Of a DNA stretch of 64,000 nt, positions 1 through 13,419 are shown in pieces (the first letter of the stretch is position 1; each line of letters begins with the position of its first letter). The stretch covers positions 858,501 through 922,500 of the forward strand of contig JAITYX010000052.1 in NCBI GenBank assembly GCA_021018815.1, given 5' to 3'. The notes below the pieces were generated by a model that was not told the DNA's origin, made no database searches, and was given only the letters and a program-made list of their open reading frames with translations. Position numbers and translations under genes: made by a program. The stretch comes from Talinum fruticosum (lineage: Eukaryota > Streptophyta > Magnoliopsida > Caryophyllales > Talinaceae).

Positions 1-181
1 CCTTTCCATCATGACTGCAATTTCAGTATAGCTTTCAAATTTTGGTTCACATAAGAATCAATAAATAATTCAGCAAAGGTGGTTCTTGTTAGTCCTCTTA
101 TTTATACTAAAAAATTAATAGTTTTCTGTCATTTGTACACTTGGATAAAGCTTTTAATTTAAATTTCACTCTGATTGGCAG

Positions 182-3100
182 TCAAGCGGATCGCCTCCGT
201 CTGCCTTCCAAATACCATATGATTCTTTCAAAGCGCAAATCAAGCCGGATGTGCCAGATTATTCTCATGGCATAGATGAAAGTCAAGGGAGCCTTTCAAA
301 AGATTTGGATTATGACTTCATTTGTTTTTTCCTTTCAAGCCCCAGACTAGACTTGTATAGATCAATTGATTTACGGTGTGAAGATATGGTTTCAGGTATG
401 ATTTTGGTTGGTTCTCTGTTGTATTTGCTTATTGGATAAACCAGTGTCATTGAACTAAGCCAACCTGGACACATACATGTGCTGGTCTCTTGTAGTTGAG
501 TCTGGGTAACGTAAATGTCTACCCCATCATAAAAATTACAATAAAATAAAATTCTCCTTGCCATTATTCTTTCAAGTTTTCAGTAATCTATTAAGCTAGT
601 ACTGGTGATTTATTTTTTCAGAAAGCCCTTAATGTGTATTTGGCTCATTAGGAAAAGAAACAAAGGTATAAGCCTTCAACTATGCTATTCATGAGTGTGC
701 TTTAACTACAAGAGTTCAGTATGCCCTTGTGTTTGTGTCAATGTGTTTCTTTATCTGGCAAAGTGATGCTGCTTCCTTCATTGCATACCAACACCTTTAT
801 GGATTTAGTTGCAGAGAGCTAGTCACCATGTTCATATGCGTATTTTTCTTACTGTTGTTTGTTCCAAGGAAAGGGGGAGGCATGTCTATTTGTTTTGATC
901 TATAGCCCATCTTTGGTCTTTCTTTTGTTTCATTATAAAATATCAATTTTTCTCCTTCAAACTGCTGTGTGCTCATCTCTATTTCTCTCTGAAATTATTT
1001 ATGATATGTTATGTCACACGTGTTAAGTTTGACCTGATTCCAGGTGCTGATGGAATTCTGGCTGAAGCCAAATGGCTTCTGGACATAGATCTCCTTCCAA
1101 ATTCAAATTCTGCCACCCGAGCAATTGGTTATAGACAGGTGTTCTTCTGTGATCTCTTTTCTCATATATTTTCCTGCATGGTTCTGTTCCATTATCTAGA
1201 GGCGTAGCTTTAGTACCATAGGACATTTGCACAACTTGGTTCTTGTTTGCCCTCCATAATTTGATATTATTTACCTTGCATTTGTATTCAGAGTAAGTTG
1301 GTCTCCCTCATTGAGTTAATTCCACTTATGTCATCCATATTATTGATTTAGTTTCCTAGTGTCTTTCTTGTCTCATTTCGATTGAGACTGCTTGTGTGTA
1401 TGTTATCCATGTGCAAAAATATTATTTCTCTCACTAGCTATCCATGCGACTGGGATACACACTTGATAAGTTGAGGTAGTATTATGATGGTGGTTTGCCA
1501 TACTTTGATCCAGAAGCTGTTATTAGATTTGGCTTATAAGTCATTGCACAAGAATTTCATTCAACCCTATGGGCGTTTTGGATTTTTAAAATGTTAATTC
1601 TATCATCAGTAAAAGTCAGGTTAGAAATAAAACTAGTTTGGTAGTATTTACTCTACCGAAAGAATTGAATCCTTTGAGGCTTTGACAAATCTAGCGACTA
1701 TATGCTCAAAAAGTGTTCAAGGGGACAGAAATACTGTTGATATGTATTAGAAGGATATTTCCCCTTGTTTTTACCTTTGCACTATATTTATCGTTTACAC
1801 AACTTTATGAAGTAATATTGGGACTTGTTCATGTTTCCATGTATGATTCCTTTAGGGAATGGAGTACCTCTTGAGGTGTAGAGAACAAGGAGGCCATAGT
1901 TCTGCAAACGATTTCTTTTCCTTTCTTTGTGAATTCCAGAAAGCATCCAGGTTGGTATTGATCGCCTTCACTATGCATATACTCATATTATAAGCCTAAC
2001 GGTTGAGGAGGAATTCAATGTGAAGGTGACCAAAACTAGATTAAAACACATTGGCCACAAAATGAACCCCATACTACCTAGATTTCCTCAACTCTGGAAC
2101 CCTGTGGCCGCTATGTAAAGAGCTATATCCTGATAGATCTTATTGTGCCTTTAATTGTCTGCCCAATTCTACTTTGGCTTTCATCCTCTCTCGAATGATT
2201 ATTGTGATCTTCATACTTGCCCAAGTGTTTGACATTGATGATGATGTGTCAGACCTGTCCAAGGATTGCCTTGTCCTATTCCAATTTTAGCCAGATATGT
2301 CGCTGCCACTTTTTGCTATCGAACTTAGTTACTTAGGTGTTCTCAAATGGCTTGCACTTTGCTCCACAAAGCCTTGTTGATCTTAATATCAATGACATTA
2401 TTTGCCTTAAGGATGAATGACATACTTTTGCTACCAAGATGCCTAAGGCCTATTCAATTTCTCCACCTTGCATCGAATTCTTTTGTCAATTGTAAATGGT
2501 GTTCTGTGTTGTTCTGCTGCCTTGAATTGCTAACCTCTAAGAGCATGCTTGCTTTGGTGGTGCACTTTAAAGAATAGTTTATGGAATATGATTCTGGTCT
2601 TTCTGCTTCATTCACGTGCTGAGGTTTTCATCATTTCATGTATGGGAAGTTGTTGAAAATAGATAATAGCAACTGTACTTTCTCCAATTGATTAGGGCTT
2701 CTTTTTACTAACAAGAACCTGAGATTCACATCAAACATTCTGTGAATCAATTGTGGCTTTCCCTGGAGATTGATGGGACCATTCCCACCCTCCCGCCAGA
2801 TCCGTTAAAGGTGGATGTATGCACTTTCTAAATAATGTCGAAGTATGATTTGGAATACAATCTCTGTATTAATGTTCAATCTTCCTGCTGAGATGTGAAA
2901 TCTGCAGTTTGTTACGATTTGTATGGATATGATAAATGTTCATCTCTGAACTTACTAAGTTCATTTCAAAGGTTTTACGATGCAGAGTCCGGTCAGTTGG
3001 GCCTGTTTGTGTAAAATTTGTTAGAATAAAGATGTGCATGTAAATACAGTTCTCGGCACCATAAATGGCATACTTGCTTACTTTAAAAGTATGATCGATG

Positions 3101-3674
3101 TACCTCTGGAGCAACTTAATATAAATGTTAATTGCCTAATGGTCTTCAATTTATGCCTAGTTTTCCATCAAGGTCTGATAAAAAAATTCACATAACTGTG
3201 CAGGAATTTTGCAAAACGGCAGATGACGTGGTTTCGTAATGATCCCATCTATCATTGGCTTGATGCTTCAAAACCACTGGTATGTCTTCAATTTTGCAAT
3301 CATGATAGTAAGTCCAGTTGAGTTCATGAGTCGACACCTGCAGGAGAATGTCCTGAACTTCATATATGATGCATACCATGATCAAAGAGGAATAGCGACT
3401 GTGCCAGAATCACTTAGGATGAATAAGGATGTCTCTAGCCGTCGAGAGGCTGCTGAACTAAAGGCTTACCGAACAAGAAATAGGTACTACAATAACTAAG
3501 CTTGAAATGCGATTTTGCAACGAGTAAACTTTTTTTACTGCCTTGATTCTATCGGTACCTTTTCTTCCTTTTTTTTTTTTTTTCCGTATGTGAAGGTATT
3601 TTGTTACTCGTGAAGATTGTGCTGATCTTTTGACATGGATAAAAACAACACACCACGGAGGAGTTAGCATTTAG
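182..3674 (+). CDS. IPT9: tRNA dimethylallyltransferase 9 (tRNA-IPT), 3' part
   Basis: Transfers a dimethylallyl group to A37 next to the anticodon of certain tRNAs; in plants tRNA-IPTs are the source of cis-zeatin cytokinins. Six exons are visible: 182-395, 1044-1138, 1856-1950, 3204-3279, 3344-3483 and 3596-3674 (stop TAG 3672-3674). All junctions are GT-AG and the phases match. The protein reads SGSPPSAFQIPYDSFKAQ, then LDYDFICFFLSSPR, ATRAIGYRQ (the IPPT-family GYRQ motif), KRQMTWFRNDPIYHWLDASK (conserved tRNA-binding RQMTWFR) and a basic C-terminus ending TRNRYFVTREDC...GVSI. This order and wording match plant IPT9 rather than the adenylate IPTs. The N-terminal half with the P-loop lies before the window; positions 1-181 are the end of an intron. 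No frame breaks are seen in the visible part. Confidence 0.93.
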
Positions 3675-5247
3675 GATCAATATCAATGCCTTGCAACGGT
3701 CAGGTGGGTTCTTGCTTCTCATCTTGGTTTCCTCTTCCCGAGTCGTGATGAATCTCCAATATTTACCTGTTGTATTTTGAACTTTTCGAGCAGCAGAGCA
3801 CCAGACTACTGCAAAGGGAAGACTTGTAACAAGCATAGGCCTCAGTTTTTATAGTCTTTGATTCCTTCTTGGTGGGAGTTTTTGATACAGGCAATTGGAA
3901 CTTGTTATGTTATGTATTCTTGTATCAGGTTGAAAACTTGTTCATATCATCGATATAATGCAATCATATCATTTTCTTGTGGAGTCATCAGCTTAGAAAG
4001 GATAACGACATGCAAACTGCATAGGTTGTCAGAGGAGCTAGGAGATCATAATATGATATACGATTTAAGCTCAGGATGGAAACAGAAGACCATAATCGAG
4101 CTGTGCCAACTGGTGTCCATATGAGCTGGCAGTCTTCAACTTGTTTACTTATCAGTACACATGTGAAATTTGGACCAATTGACATATCTTTGAAGCAATG
4201 GAGTGTCTTATTATGCAAAGTTCTGTACATGATCCATGGATGATTGATTATATGTGCACTTGGGTTGTCTAATGTGCAGTTTTCTCGTATCCTAATTCAC
4301 CCACCACCTTAAGTGCATTTCAGAAGTCGAAGTTTATTAATTGATCATAGGTCTCTAGCCAAGAGAATGTATATGCGAAGAAAATAAAAGACTAGGCAAT
4401 TACTAATGATCCATTAGAGTTTAGTTTGATAAGACTGTTGAGAGGAATGTTTATAGATAATGGTGAACACAAAGATAACCTAAGTTTTTGTAATAATGGA
4501 GTATTCACTCAAAGCCTATGGTTGACTAACTTTATAGTTCAAACCCTACCTATAGAAAATCAATCTTTGTAATTTTAATAGAATTTGGTGTTAGGAGCTA
4601 ATGCTCGACTTTCTTAGAATACGAAAAACTCGTTCAACATCTGCAATAGTTTCATACAATCACGTATTGTGATAAATTTATGTCAAGGACAAGTAACTTT
4701 AATAATCTCTTTTCTTCTAAAGTTGTTAACAAGATAACTTGTTGTATTGTTCTAATTGGACATTTTGAAATTAAAAGTTTTACCTTCAATGCATACTGAC
4801 CTAGATGTCATCTATGCTTAATAAATTTCCTTAAACTGTTGAAAATTTATACTTTTACTCAGTTATGAATTAGTTTGTTATCAGTTACCATCAACTATTG
4901 ACAAAAAGAGAGGTGGAAATAACAATAAAAGACTTCTAAGTGAAACTTTAATTGTTGAACCAAATAATTTCTATTTGAAACTTCAATTGTAAAAGGTCCT
5001 GATTTTAACAAAGATCATTTTTTATAAAAGAAAATATTTTCTCAGGATAAAAAAAAATAATATCAAGATTTTAAAAAGATTAATTTTTCCCACAATAACA
5101 AAAAAAAAAAAGTGAAAATTTTGGCTGCATTGGCTTCAGCTAATTGGGTGCTCACAGAAGGAATGGACATGAATAGCTCAACCCTCCAAATATTCTTCTG
5201 ATGCCATCTATGGCTCTTAAAAAAATAAAAATAAAAAGATGTAAAAG
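3675..5247. other. IPT9 3'UTR and intergenic spacer
   Basis: The first few hundred bases are probably the IPT9 3'UTR; the rest is AT-rich. Short open frames here show no family resemblance. From about 5030 to 5240 the sequence is A-rich and precedes the DJ-1 start codon, so it probably includes that gene's promoter and leader, but I cannot single out a convincing TATA box. Confidence 0.5.
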
Positions 5248-5694
5248 ATGAAACCCAGTTTAGCCATGGCTCGAGCCTCTCTGTCTCCTCTCAGTGCACT
5301 TTCTAGCCTCCCAGCCCAACCCAGCCAAGCGGCCACGCGTCATCTCACCTTCATTTCTCGCTCCCCGTTTATAACTCTTGCCCAGAAGCCACCACTCTCA
5401 CTCCCAATCCCACTGAATTTGTTCTCTGGATTTTCTCTGTCTTCCAGAAAGCTCTCTACCATATCTGCTTCAGCTTCGACCATGGCTTCGGACGCTAAGA
5501 AGGTCAATCCTTGTGCCCATTAAGTTTGCTGTAGTTTTATCTGTCTCTTGGATTAAGACTTTGCCATTTCTTCTTTGCGATTTGCTTCATCAATTGCCAT
5601 TTTGTCAATTTTCCTGTGTTTTTACTTCATTACATGTGTGGATTTGGGTTCTGACTATAGAGGGAATGATTTGTTTTTTTGATTCTTGGCTTGG

Positions 5695-5730
<36 letters not shown>

Positions 5731-8700
5731 TGTCCTTTATGATGATAATCCTGTAATATTTTGATCTCCCCATGAAAAATTTTCAGTTTATCTGCCCCTA
5801 TTTGGACTTGGATTAGTGGGTTTTTTTGTGGGGTTTAGGCATTTATCTCAAAGAAGATTTCCCTCTTTAAATGATTTTACTTATCATTGCTTGAGGGTCT
5901 CTTTGTTTTTCTGATTTTTCCGGTCATAATTGTATCTCTCACAGAAACTTTCCCCAGTGTGTTGATTCCAAACAAAGTTGGTCTTTCGATCAATTTACTT
6001 CGTTTATTTTTTATTGGGGCGAATTTTTTGATCGTATCTCTCAGGCAAATTCGGTCAATCTAGCTATTCCAAACAAAGTTGTGAATTCAGGGTGTTGATT
6101 CCAAACAGAATCATACCCTCTTACAAATTTGCCATCAATTTATTTGATTATGTATGTCTACGGTTTTGACACCAAACAAAATCATCCCTCTTCTGAATAT
6201 TGCCATCAACTTGTTTGATTATGTATTTATTGTAAGAATTTTTTAATCATACCTCTCACAGAGTTTTGGTGATCAATTCAGTTTGATGGGTTTTTGGTGT
6301 TATTATGGTGATGATTTCAGACAAATTCCTATTTGACTACTGCGAACAATTTATTTCCGGGGAATTTTTTTGTCATATTTCTGTTGTTGATGAGAACTTG
6401 GTGAGCCTCTCTATTTCTGCTCTTATTGACTTTTGCTTATTGAGGGTTTTATTGGATATAGGCGTTGGTTCCAGTTGCAAATGGGACAGAGCCACTGGAG
6501 GCTGTGATTACCATCGATATCTTGAGGAGAGCTGGAGCTGATGTGACTGTGGCTTCAGTTGAGAAGGCGCTTCAAGTTGATGCTTGCCATGGTGTGAAAC
6601 TTGTTGCTGATGCATTGATCAATGACTGTGCGCAGAGTGTTTTTGATCTTATTTCGCTTCCTGTAATCTCCATTTCTTACTTCTCTAATCTATTGCGATA
6701 GGATTCTGCATAGATTGCCCTATGGAACCTCCTTACTCTTATTTCATTTTTTGGGTTTGCATTTCAAGTATTGAGTGTTTATCTGCTTGAGCTTCTGTGC
6801 TTAGCATGAAAGTGTTCCTGCCGCAAGTTATTATGTTGTTGTTGCAATGCTATCCTTGCTTCAACTCCTGGGAAATGGTTTTTTTACGTTTAGGCCATTA
6901 CCTTAAACTGCAAATTTTTCATCCTTCTTCTTTTCTTGTAAAAGTTACATCTTTGTGTGTAATTGACTTCTCTTTCCACCTGATGCATTAGTGCAATAAG
7001 CATCCAAGTCCCCTTCCATCTGATTGAATCAGTTATCATCTTTTGTAGACTCTTCGTCTTGTTTAAGCAGCACTGGGGAGGCTTCTTGAAGCATCTTTCT
7101 AATATATTTCCATGTAGGGCCTACACTAAAATGAACTACCTAGAACTCTTACTGTTGACCCTTTTGGTTTCCAAATTTGATGATTGATGGAACTTCCCAA
7201 AGTTTTAAATACTCCCTTTGTAATCGGTTTTTTTTTTGGATAGGAATTTCATAGTTGGTGGGTTATGATAAAAGGGTATCTTATCGAAGCACATCTAGGG
7301 AAAAACTAATAGTTAACGAATATTCTATGGCCATATTGTGAAGTTTCGAAGGACTGAAAATGATGGATGTTCTTCTTTGAGGCAAATGGATCTCATGCTT
7401 TGCGATCCCTACATTACATCTCCTAAGAGATTTTTGTTCGTGTATCCTGTATGACTGATTAAAAAGTTAAGTTTACTTCATGATGCAGGGTGGGATGCCT
7501 GGTGCTGCTACTTTACGAGACTGTCAAGTATTAAAAGACATGGTGGAGAAGCAGGCTGCGGATGGCCGTCTTTATGCTGCACATTGTGCAGCTCCTGCTG
7601 TTGCGTTGGGTTCATGGGGCTTGCTTAAAGGTTTGAAGGTAAGATCTGCTGATGTAATTGTTGACTCCTTTTCTGTTGCTGAAAAGAACAGCTCTTATCA
7701 AGAGTGGATTATAGTAGACTAAAACAAATTGTTTCATTGAAGTGTTGTATGTTTCTTTTGTTATTAAGTATATCATCTCTTGCTTACCCCCTCCTTCCTC
7801 CCCAAAAAATAAATAAATAAAAAACCTAACCTTGGTAGTACTTGAGTGTACTCATTTGTTTGATTTGGTTCAGTGCTGCTAAAATTGTCATCATCATTTT
7901 TAACTCGTATGTGGGAAATGTGGAGTGTAGAACACTTATGCATTAATTTGTGGGTTTGACAGGCAACTTGCTATCCTTCCTTTATGGAGCAATTGTCATC
8001 TGCAGCATCTGCAGTTGAATCCAGGGTCCAGCAGGATGGTAAAGTTGTAACAAGCCGTGGCCCAGGTACAACTATGGAATACTCTGTGGCACTTGTAGAA
8101 CTATTGTTTGGGAAGCAAAAGGCTGATGAAGTTGCTGGGCCTCTGGTATGCTCTCTTTTCTGAACATGATTATCAGATTCAACATAGGCAATTATGTGGG
8201 GAAGGAAATATGAGTGCTATCTCTGGAAGTGGTAATGAATTTAAATTTTCCTATGACAACTCTGTTGTATTGAAAATGGTGAATTATTTTTAGGCTTTAA
8301 GGGTTTAACTTGAAGACTAATGCTGTTGAGCTCATTAATCCTCGTAATACTTAAAAAACTTTGCTGTTTGACATTTAGAACAATGGAGGAAGGCGTAACA
8401 TCCCACTGCCCTTCTTCCATGGTTGAATCTAAAGAAACAATAATAATTTTGGCTTACTGAAAAAATAGATGTATAGCAATGGAGCAATCAGAGTGTTCTT
8501 TTAGTTCCTTCATATGAAAGTTTGTAATTGGATCACCCAATTATTGAGTTCATGGACTCAACAGATTGGATTGATTCCAAGAGATTTGCATTCTTGGTAT
8601 TTGATTATCAATTAATAATGATTCCTTGAAATTCATGTTACTTTGATTTGTCTAAGAGTCTTGTACAATGCATACCGAAGTGTTAGACCTGGTTTGAAAT

Positions 8701-11700
8701 CTTTTAGTGTCATACCCATGTATGATGTGCCTTGTGGCTGACATATATGCTTTCAGGTAGAGTTTAGATCATTGCCTATGACAACTCCCAACAATGTATA
8801 ATGTATTAGCTGTACCTTCTGTAATGATCACTGTAGCATACACATAATATATGTGGTGTGAGTTGCTGATTTGTCGGTGGATGAGGCATGCCCTGTGTTT
8901 CCTTGTCTTTATCTACAGAATGTGTACTTTGTCATAAATGCATGTCACATGTTTACTTGTCTCTGTAGTCCTAGTTGTGCTCCTCAAATTGTCTTTGTCA
9001 ACTAATAGTATATTGTGAAACTGAGAAGTCTAAGAGCATAATATTATTTTGCTTATTGGTTGCATCCTACTTAGGAAAGGGTTGAGACTTGTGACACTTC
9101 TGTGGGATTCTAATGAGTGGTTCAATGTCAAGCAAACTGTTTTCAGTATGGGTACTTAATAGTTAAGAATTGGTTAACTTGAGTAAGTTCTGTTCTGTAT
9201 TCCCTTATGCCTTACAACAATCGTGATGAATTGGAAATGTTCTCGTAGTAGTGTGATGTCATTTTCTGCATTATCAGAGCTTTGCTGATAATTTCTGTAT
9301 TAATTTTCTCTATAAATTGTGTTAAGATTGCAAAGCAATCTTCAGTGCTATTTTTTTTTTTTTGTTCTTTTTATGCATAAATAAGTATACTTCACATTGC
9401 TTTGCACAACGATGTCAATTTGATGGATTCTTGCTATCGTTCTGATGTTTCCCTTGCAATAAAAATGGATATGCTAGATGTTAAATTTGTTTACATCCAT
9501 TTTAGCCTTGCATGTATGAGCTGTTATAGGTGTGTAATTTGTTACCTTTGAGATAGTGTCATAGTAGTGGAAATTCATATTCTCTTATTGGCTGAGCAGA
9601 AGGTAGTAGTATGTGCATATCGGAGTCACCCTACACCCGCCTGGTCTAATGGACCGATTCCTCATTTGTGTTCATGATCTTAGCATGTGTGCTTCTTATG
9701 TGAAGGCATTGACAAGAGAAGAGTAAAACATACATTTGCTTCATTGCCTGACTACAGTTATGATTCTGCATTTAATTCTGTGTCTTTTCCTTCATCCTTT
9801 TTAATGTGTAGACATGCACTTTATTTGTATTACTTTGTTAATTTGTTTCTTGCAACTGCTATGCAGCTCATGCGACCCAATCATGGGGAGGAATATGTGA
9901 TCAGGGAGCTGAATCCAATCCAGTGGACATTTATTGATTGCCCACACGTAAGATCTCACAGCCCTGTGCTTTAATTATTTTGCTATGTACAGTATCAGTT
10001 ATCTGTACCCCCCCCAAAAAAAATGTCCACTGGTGATGCCTGTCTGGTCCATCTGCAATCAGAAAACTTGTGATTAGTTGCTGCTGCTGCTAGTTTTGCA
10101 TCTTAATTTCTATCTCAAATCACTTGATGTATGCAACTTATTAGGTGCAAACTGACTCTAGAAAGTTGAAAATGATGAAGGGCAGGAGTCATGATATGGC
10201 ATTGTACATGGTGGCTTTGGCTGCAATGGTGGCGATTGTTGTTATTTGACAATGATTGGAGGGTCTGTTGGTAATGCCGATCTAAATTTGAAAAAGAAGA
10301 CTAAAAAGTTAAATGTGATCCTATAAAAACACGCAAATATTGTAGCTTGCTGGACATAAGCAAATCCGTTTGTAGGTGTATAAATTAGGGCATATGCGAG
10401 TCCTCTGGTGGAACTAATGAGTGAAAGAACTCATGTTTCACCTTCAGGATCTGTTACTTTTCAGTTTTAGATTAACTATCGAAGTTATCATAAGAGTTGT
10501 TTGCTTGGGTGGTTTTGCCATTATAATAGGGGAAAAGAAGCAAATGAGACACTCTCACAATGGTTGTGGCTTAGCAAATCTTCATTGTTTTTTTCGCCCT
10601 CAAAAATTTTCCTAGATGAAATTTACAAAAGGGTAGTTTGTTGGAGTGACTTGAATTAAAAAAAGGTGGGGGTGGGGAAATTGAGGGTTTATTTTTTCTT
10701 TTGACAAATAATAAGCAACATTATTGAAAGGACACTGACCTGGTGTCACTCGTGTACAAAAGATGGACAAAGGAGAAAACCATAATTCTGTGGGATCAAT
10801 GAAGCATGCAAGATCCCAAATCCAGTTTTCCATCTCCGAATCAAACACCTAGAAAAACAGTTGTTCCTACTAATTCTTTGTCTTCTCACTCTTTCCCGTT
10901 CTAAACTTTGCTCATTTTGAAGACTATGACACTAAAGAATTCCAAATGAGTCAAGGCAGGTATTATTGTGTTCCTCCACAGTCTTTCTATGGAAAACAAA
11001 AAGACAAGGTTACACAAATTCATTATTGCGTGTTGCTGAATGATAAAACATCCCAGTGAGGTTATTGCTCAATTACCATGTTTGTTGCTGAGGAATTTGT
11101 TTGTCACGCACTTGCTTCTTCTTTGCTGTTTCATAATGCTCATGCTGGGATGAGTTTTGCAATCCTGCAACTATTTTCCTAAGCAATGCTGCAACTATTT
11201 CCTACTATTTTCCTCAGATTCTTGTACCTATAGCCAATGGCTCAGAGGAGATGGAGGCCGTAATTATAATTGATGTCCTACGCCGAGCAAAAGCAAATGT
11301 CGTGGTAGCCTCTGTTGGAGACAAGCTGGAAATAGTGGCTTCTCGACAAGTGAAACTGGTGGCAGATACGCTTCTTGATGAGGCTGCAAAGAGTTCTTAC
11401 GACCTTATTGTCTTGCCCGTAAGTGGTGCAAATTTGGGTAGCTTCTTTCTCCCCAACTAATTTTTTTCGTTTGGGGGCTCTAAGAAGGTTGTTCTTATTG
11501 GCAGGGTGGACTTGGTGGGGCTCAGGCATTCGCTGCCTCGGAAAAGTTGGTTGAGTTGCTTAAGAAACAGCGTGAATCAAACAAACCCTATGGAGCTATG
11601 TGTGCATCCCCAGCACTAGTCCTTGAACCACATGGCTTGCTTAAGGTAAAGTCTCAATCATTCATATATTTGAGCTCTCGTATGAAATCTGAAACTACCT

Positions 11701-11960
11701 ACTGCCTTCATCTGGACAATAAAAGTAAAAACTTTTTTTTTCTGGGTCTTCAGGGCAAGAAGGCAACAGCTTTCCCGCCATTGTGCAACAAGTTATCAGA
11801 TCCCAGTGAAATCGAGAACAGGGTTGTGATCGATGGCAACCTTATTACCAGTAGAGGCCCAGGCACTACTATGGAGTTCGCACTTGCCATTGTGGAGAAA
11901 TTCTTTGGCCGTCAAAAAGCAATTGAGCTCGCAAAGACAATGTTATTTGTGCATCCGTGA
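5248..11960 (+). CDS. DJ1B: DJ-1 homolog B-like protein, two tandem DJ-1/PfpI domains, plastid-type N-terminus
   Basis: Plant member of the DJ-1/PARK7 family, which acts in oxidative-stress and methylglyoxal/glycation defence. Eight exons: 5248-5502, 6462-6662, 7489-7638, 7963-8145, 9867-9947, 11218-11418, 11505-11645, 11754-11960. All introns are phase 0 and GT-AG, giving 472 residues. Residues 1-85 are Ser-rich and low in acidic residues, like a chloroplast transit peptide. Domain 1 is about 86-263 with the Cys in YAAHCAAPA (Cys185) and acidic partner in NGTEPLE (Glu98). A one-exon linker covers 264-290. Domain 2 is about 291-472 with Cys390 in YGAMCASPA and Glu303 in NGSEEME. Both domains carry the TSRGPGTTMEF/Y signature. 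The start at 5248 is the first ATG; in-frame ATGs at 5266 and 5482 could also be used. It is closest to Arabidopsis DJ1B by recalled sequence; DJ1A is the alternative. Confidence 0.94.
5699..5726. repeat. (TC)n microsatellite in DJ1B intron 1
   Basis: About 14 uninterrupted TC dinucleotides within the first intron of the DJ-1 gene. Confidence 0.95.
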
Positions 11961-12200
11961 AGACCTGAGTCTCAGCAGTAGTACTAATTAGTGGAGTTGA
12001 GCTCTTTTGCCAGGATTTGAGTTTTAACAAATGTTTATAAATAAGATAGTCATCATTATGACCTGTGCATGGTTTTCAGCTGTTGTGTTGGTGGTGAGCC
12101 CAACAAGTGACGAGTACAGTTTAATGGCAAATGTGGATTGTAGTCGGATCAAACTTGGTACGAGCTTGTTGAAAAACTGGGTGTTTTAGATGTAGGAATA

Positions 12201-12284
12201 ATATACTATAATTATTAAGGCTTCTTTGTCGAGATCTGAATGATATACCATAATTATTAGGGCTTCTTTGCCGAGATCTGAATG
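12201..12284. repeat. Two-copy 42-bp tandem repeat downstream of DJ1B
   Basis: Unit 1 is 12201-12242 and unit 2 is 12243-12284. Each begins ATATAC and ends CGAGATCTGAATG. I count three mismatches between the 42-bp units, so this is a fairly recent local duplication about 240 bp past the DJ1B stop. It lies in spacer or 3'UTR. Confidence 0.9.
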
Positions 12285-12678
12285 AGCACTATTGGTCGAT
12301 CAGCCAGCCATTGAAGATTCATTTTAAATAAATGACTTGAACGTCACTTTCATCTCTCTTTTCAAATCAAATTTTACAAATATGTAACGCCTAAATAGGT
12401 TAAAGTCTTCACACCTTGTGAAGGGAATGAAAATTATGAAATATTCAATAAATTGGTTTGAAGAGAATGGAAAAAAACAAGAGGAATTTTTTTCCAATTA
12501 ACCAACATAATTGCCCTGACAGGGTACTAACAGACAATAATAACTTCAAATTTCTGCCCTAAATTGATGAACTGATGTACAATACATGAAACCTCAACAA
12601 ACCAAAAACCCACAAATCACAACCATATCCAAATTACTACCCAATAAGCAATTAACACTAGAATCATAAACCCTAGCC

Positions 12679-13179
<501 letters not shown>

Positions 13180-13202
13180 TCAAGAGGGAAGGGGGAAATG
13201 GG

Positions 13203-13314
13203 TTTTATAGAGGAAGTTTGAAATTTTGTGGCGAGGGAGAGGAGGCAATCTGGGCGGTTGGTTTTTGGTGGGGATGGACGGAGGGGATTGATTTTGAGGG
13301 GTATCGCACGGATC
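13203..13314 (-). promoter_or_regulatory. Histone H3.1 core promoter
   Basis: Reading the minus strand, CTATAAAA at 13210-13203 is a good TATA box about 115 nt upstream of the H3 ATG. Further upstream GATCCGTG (13314-13307) differs by one base from GATCCGCG, the reverse complement of the plant histone octamer CGCGGATC. An AAACCCTAA telo-box lies at 13399-13391. The TATA box is the firm part; the octamer assignment is an inference from one near match. Confidence 0.6.
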
Positions 13315-13419
13315 GGGGAGGTTTGTGAAAAAAGAGCGGGTAGTTGAGGTTTGAAATTTTCGTTTTTGTGGTTTTTTAAAATTAAACATTTTAGGGTTTG
13401 CTGACAATAGCGCCAAATT

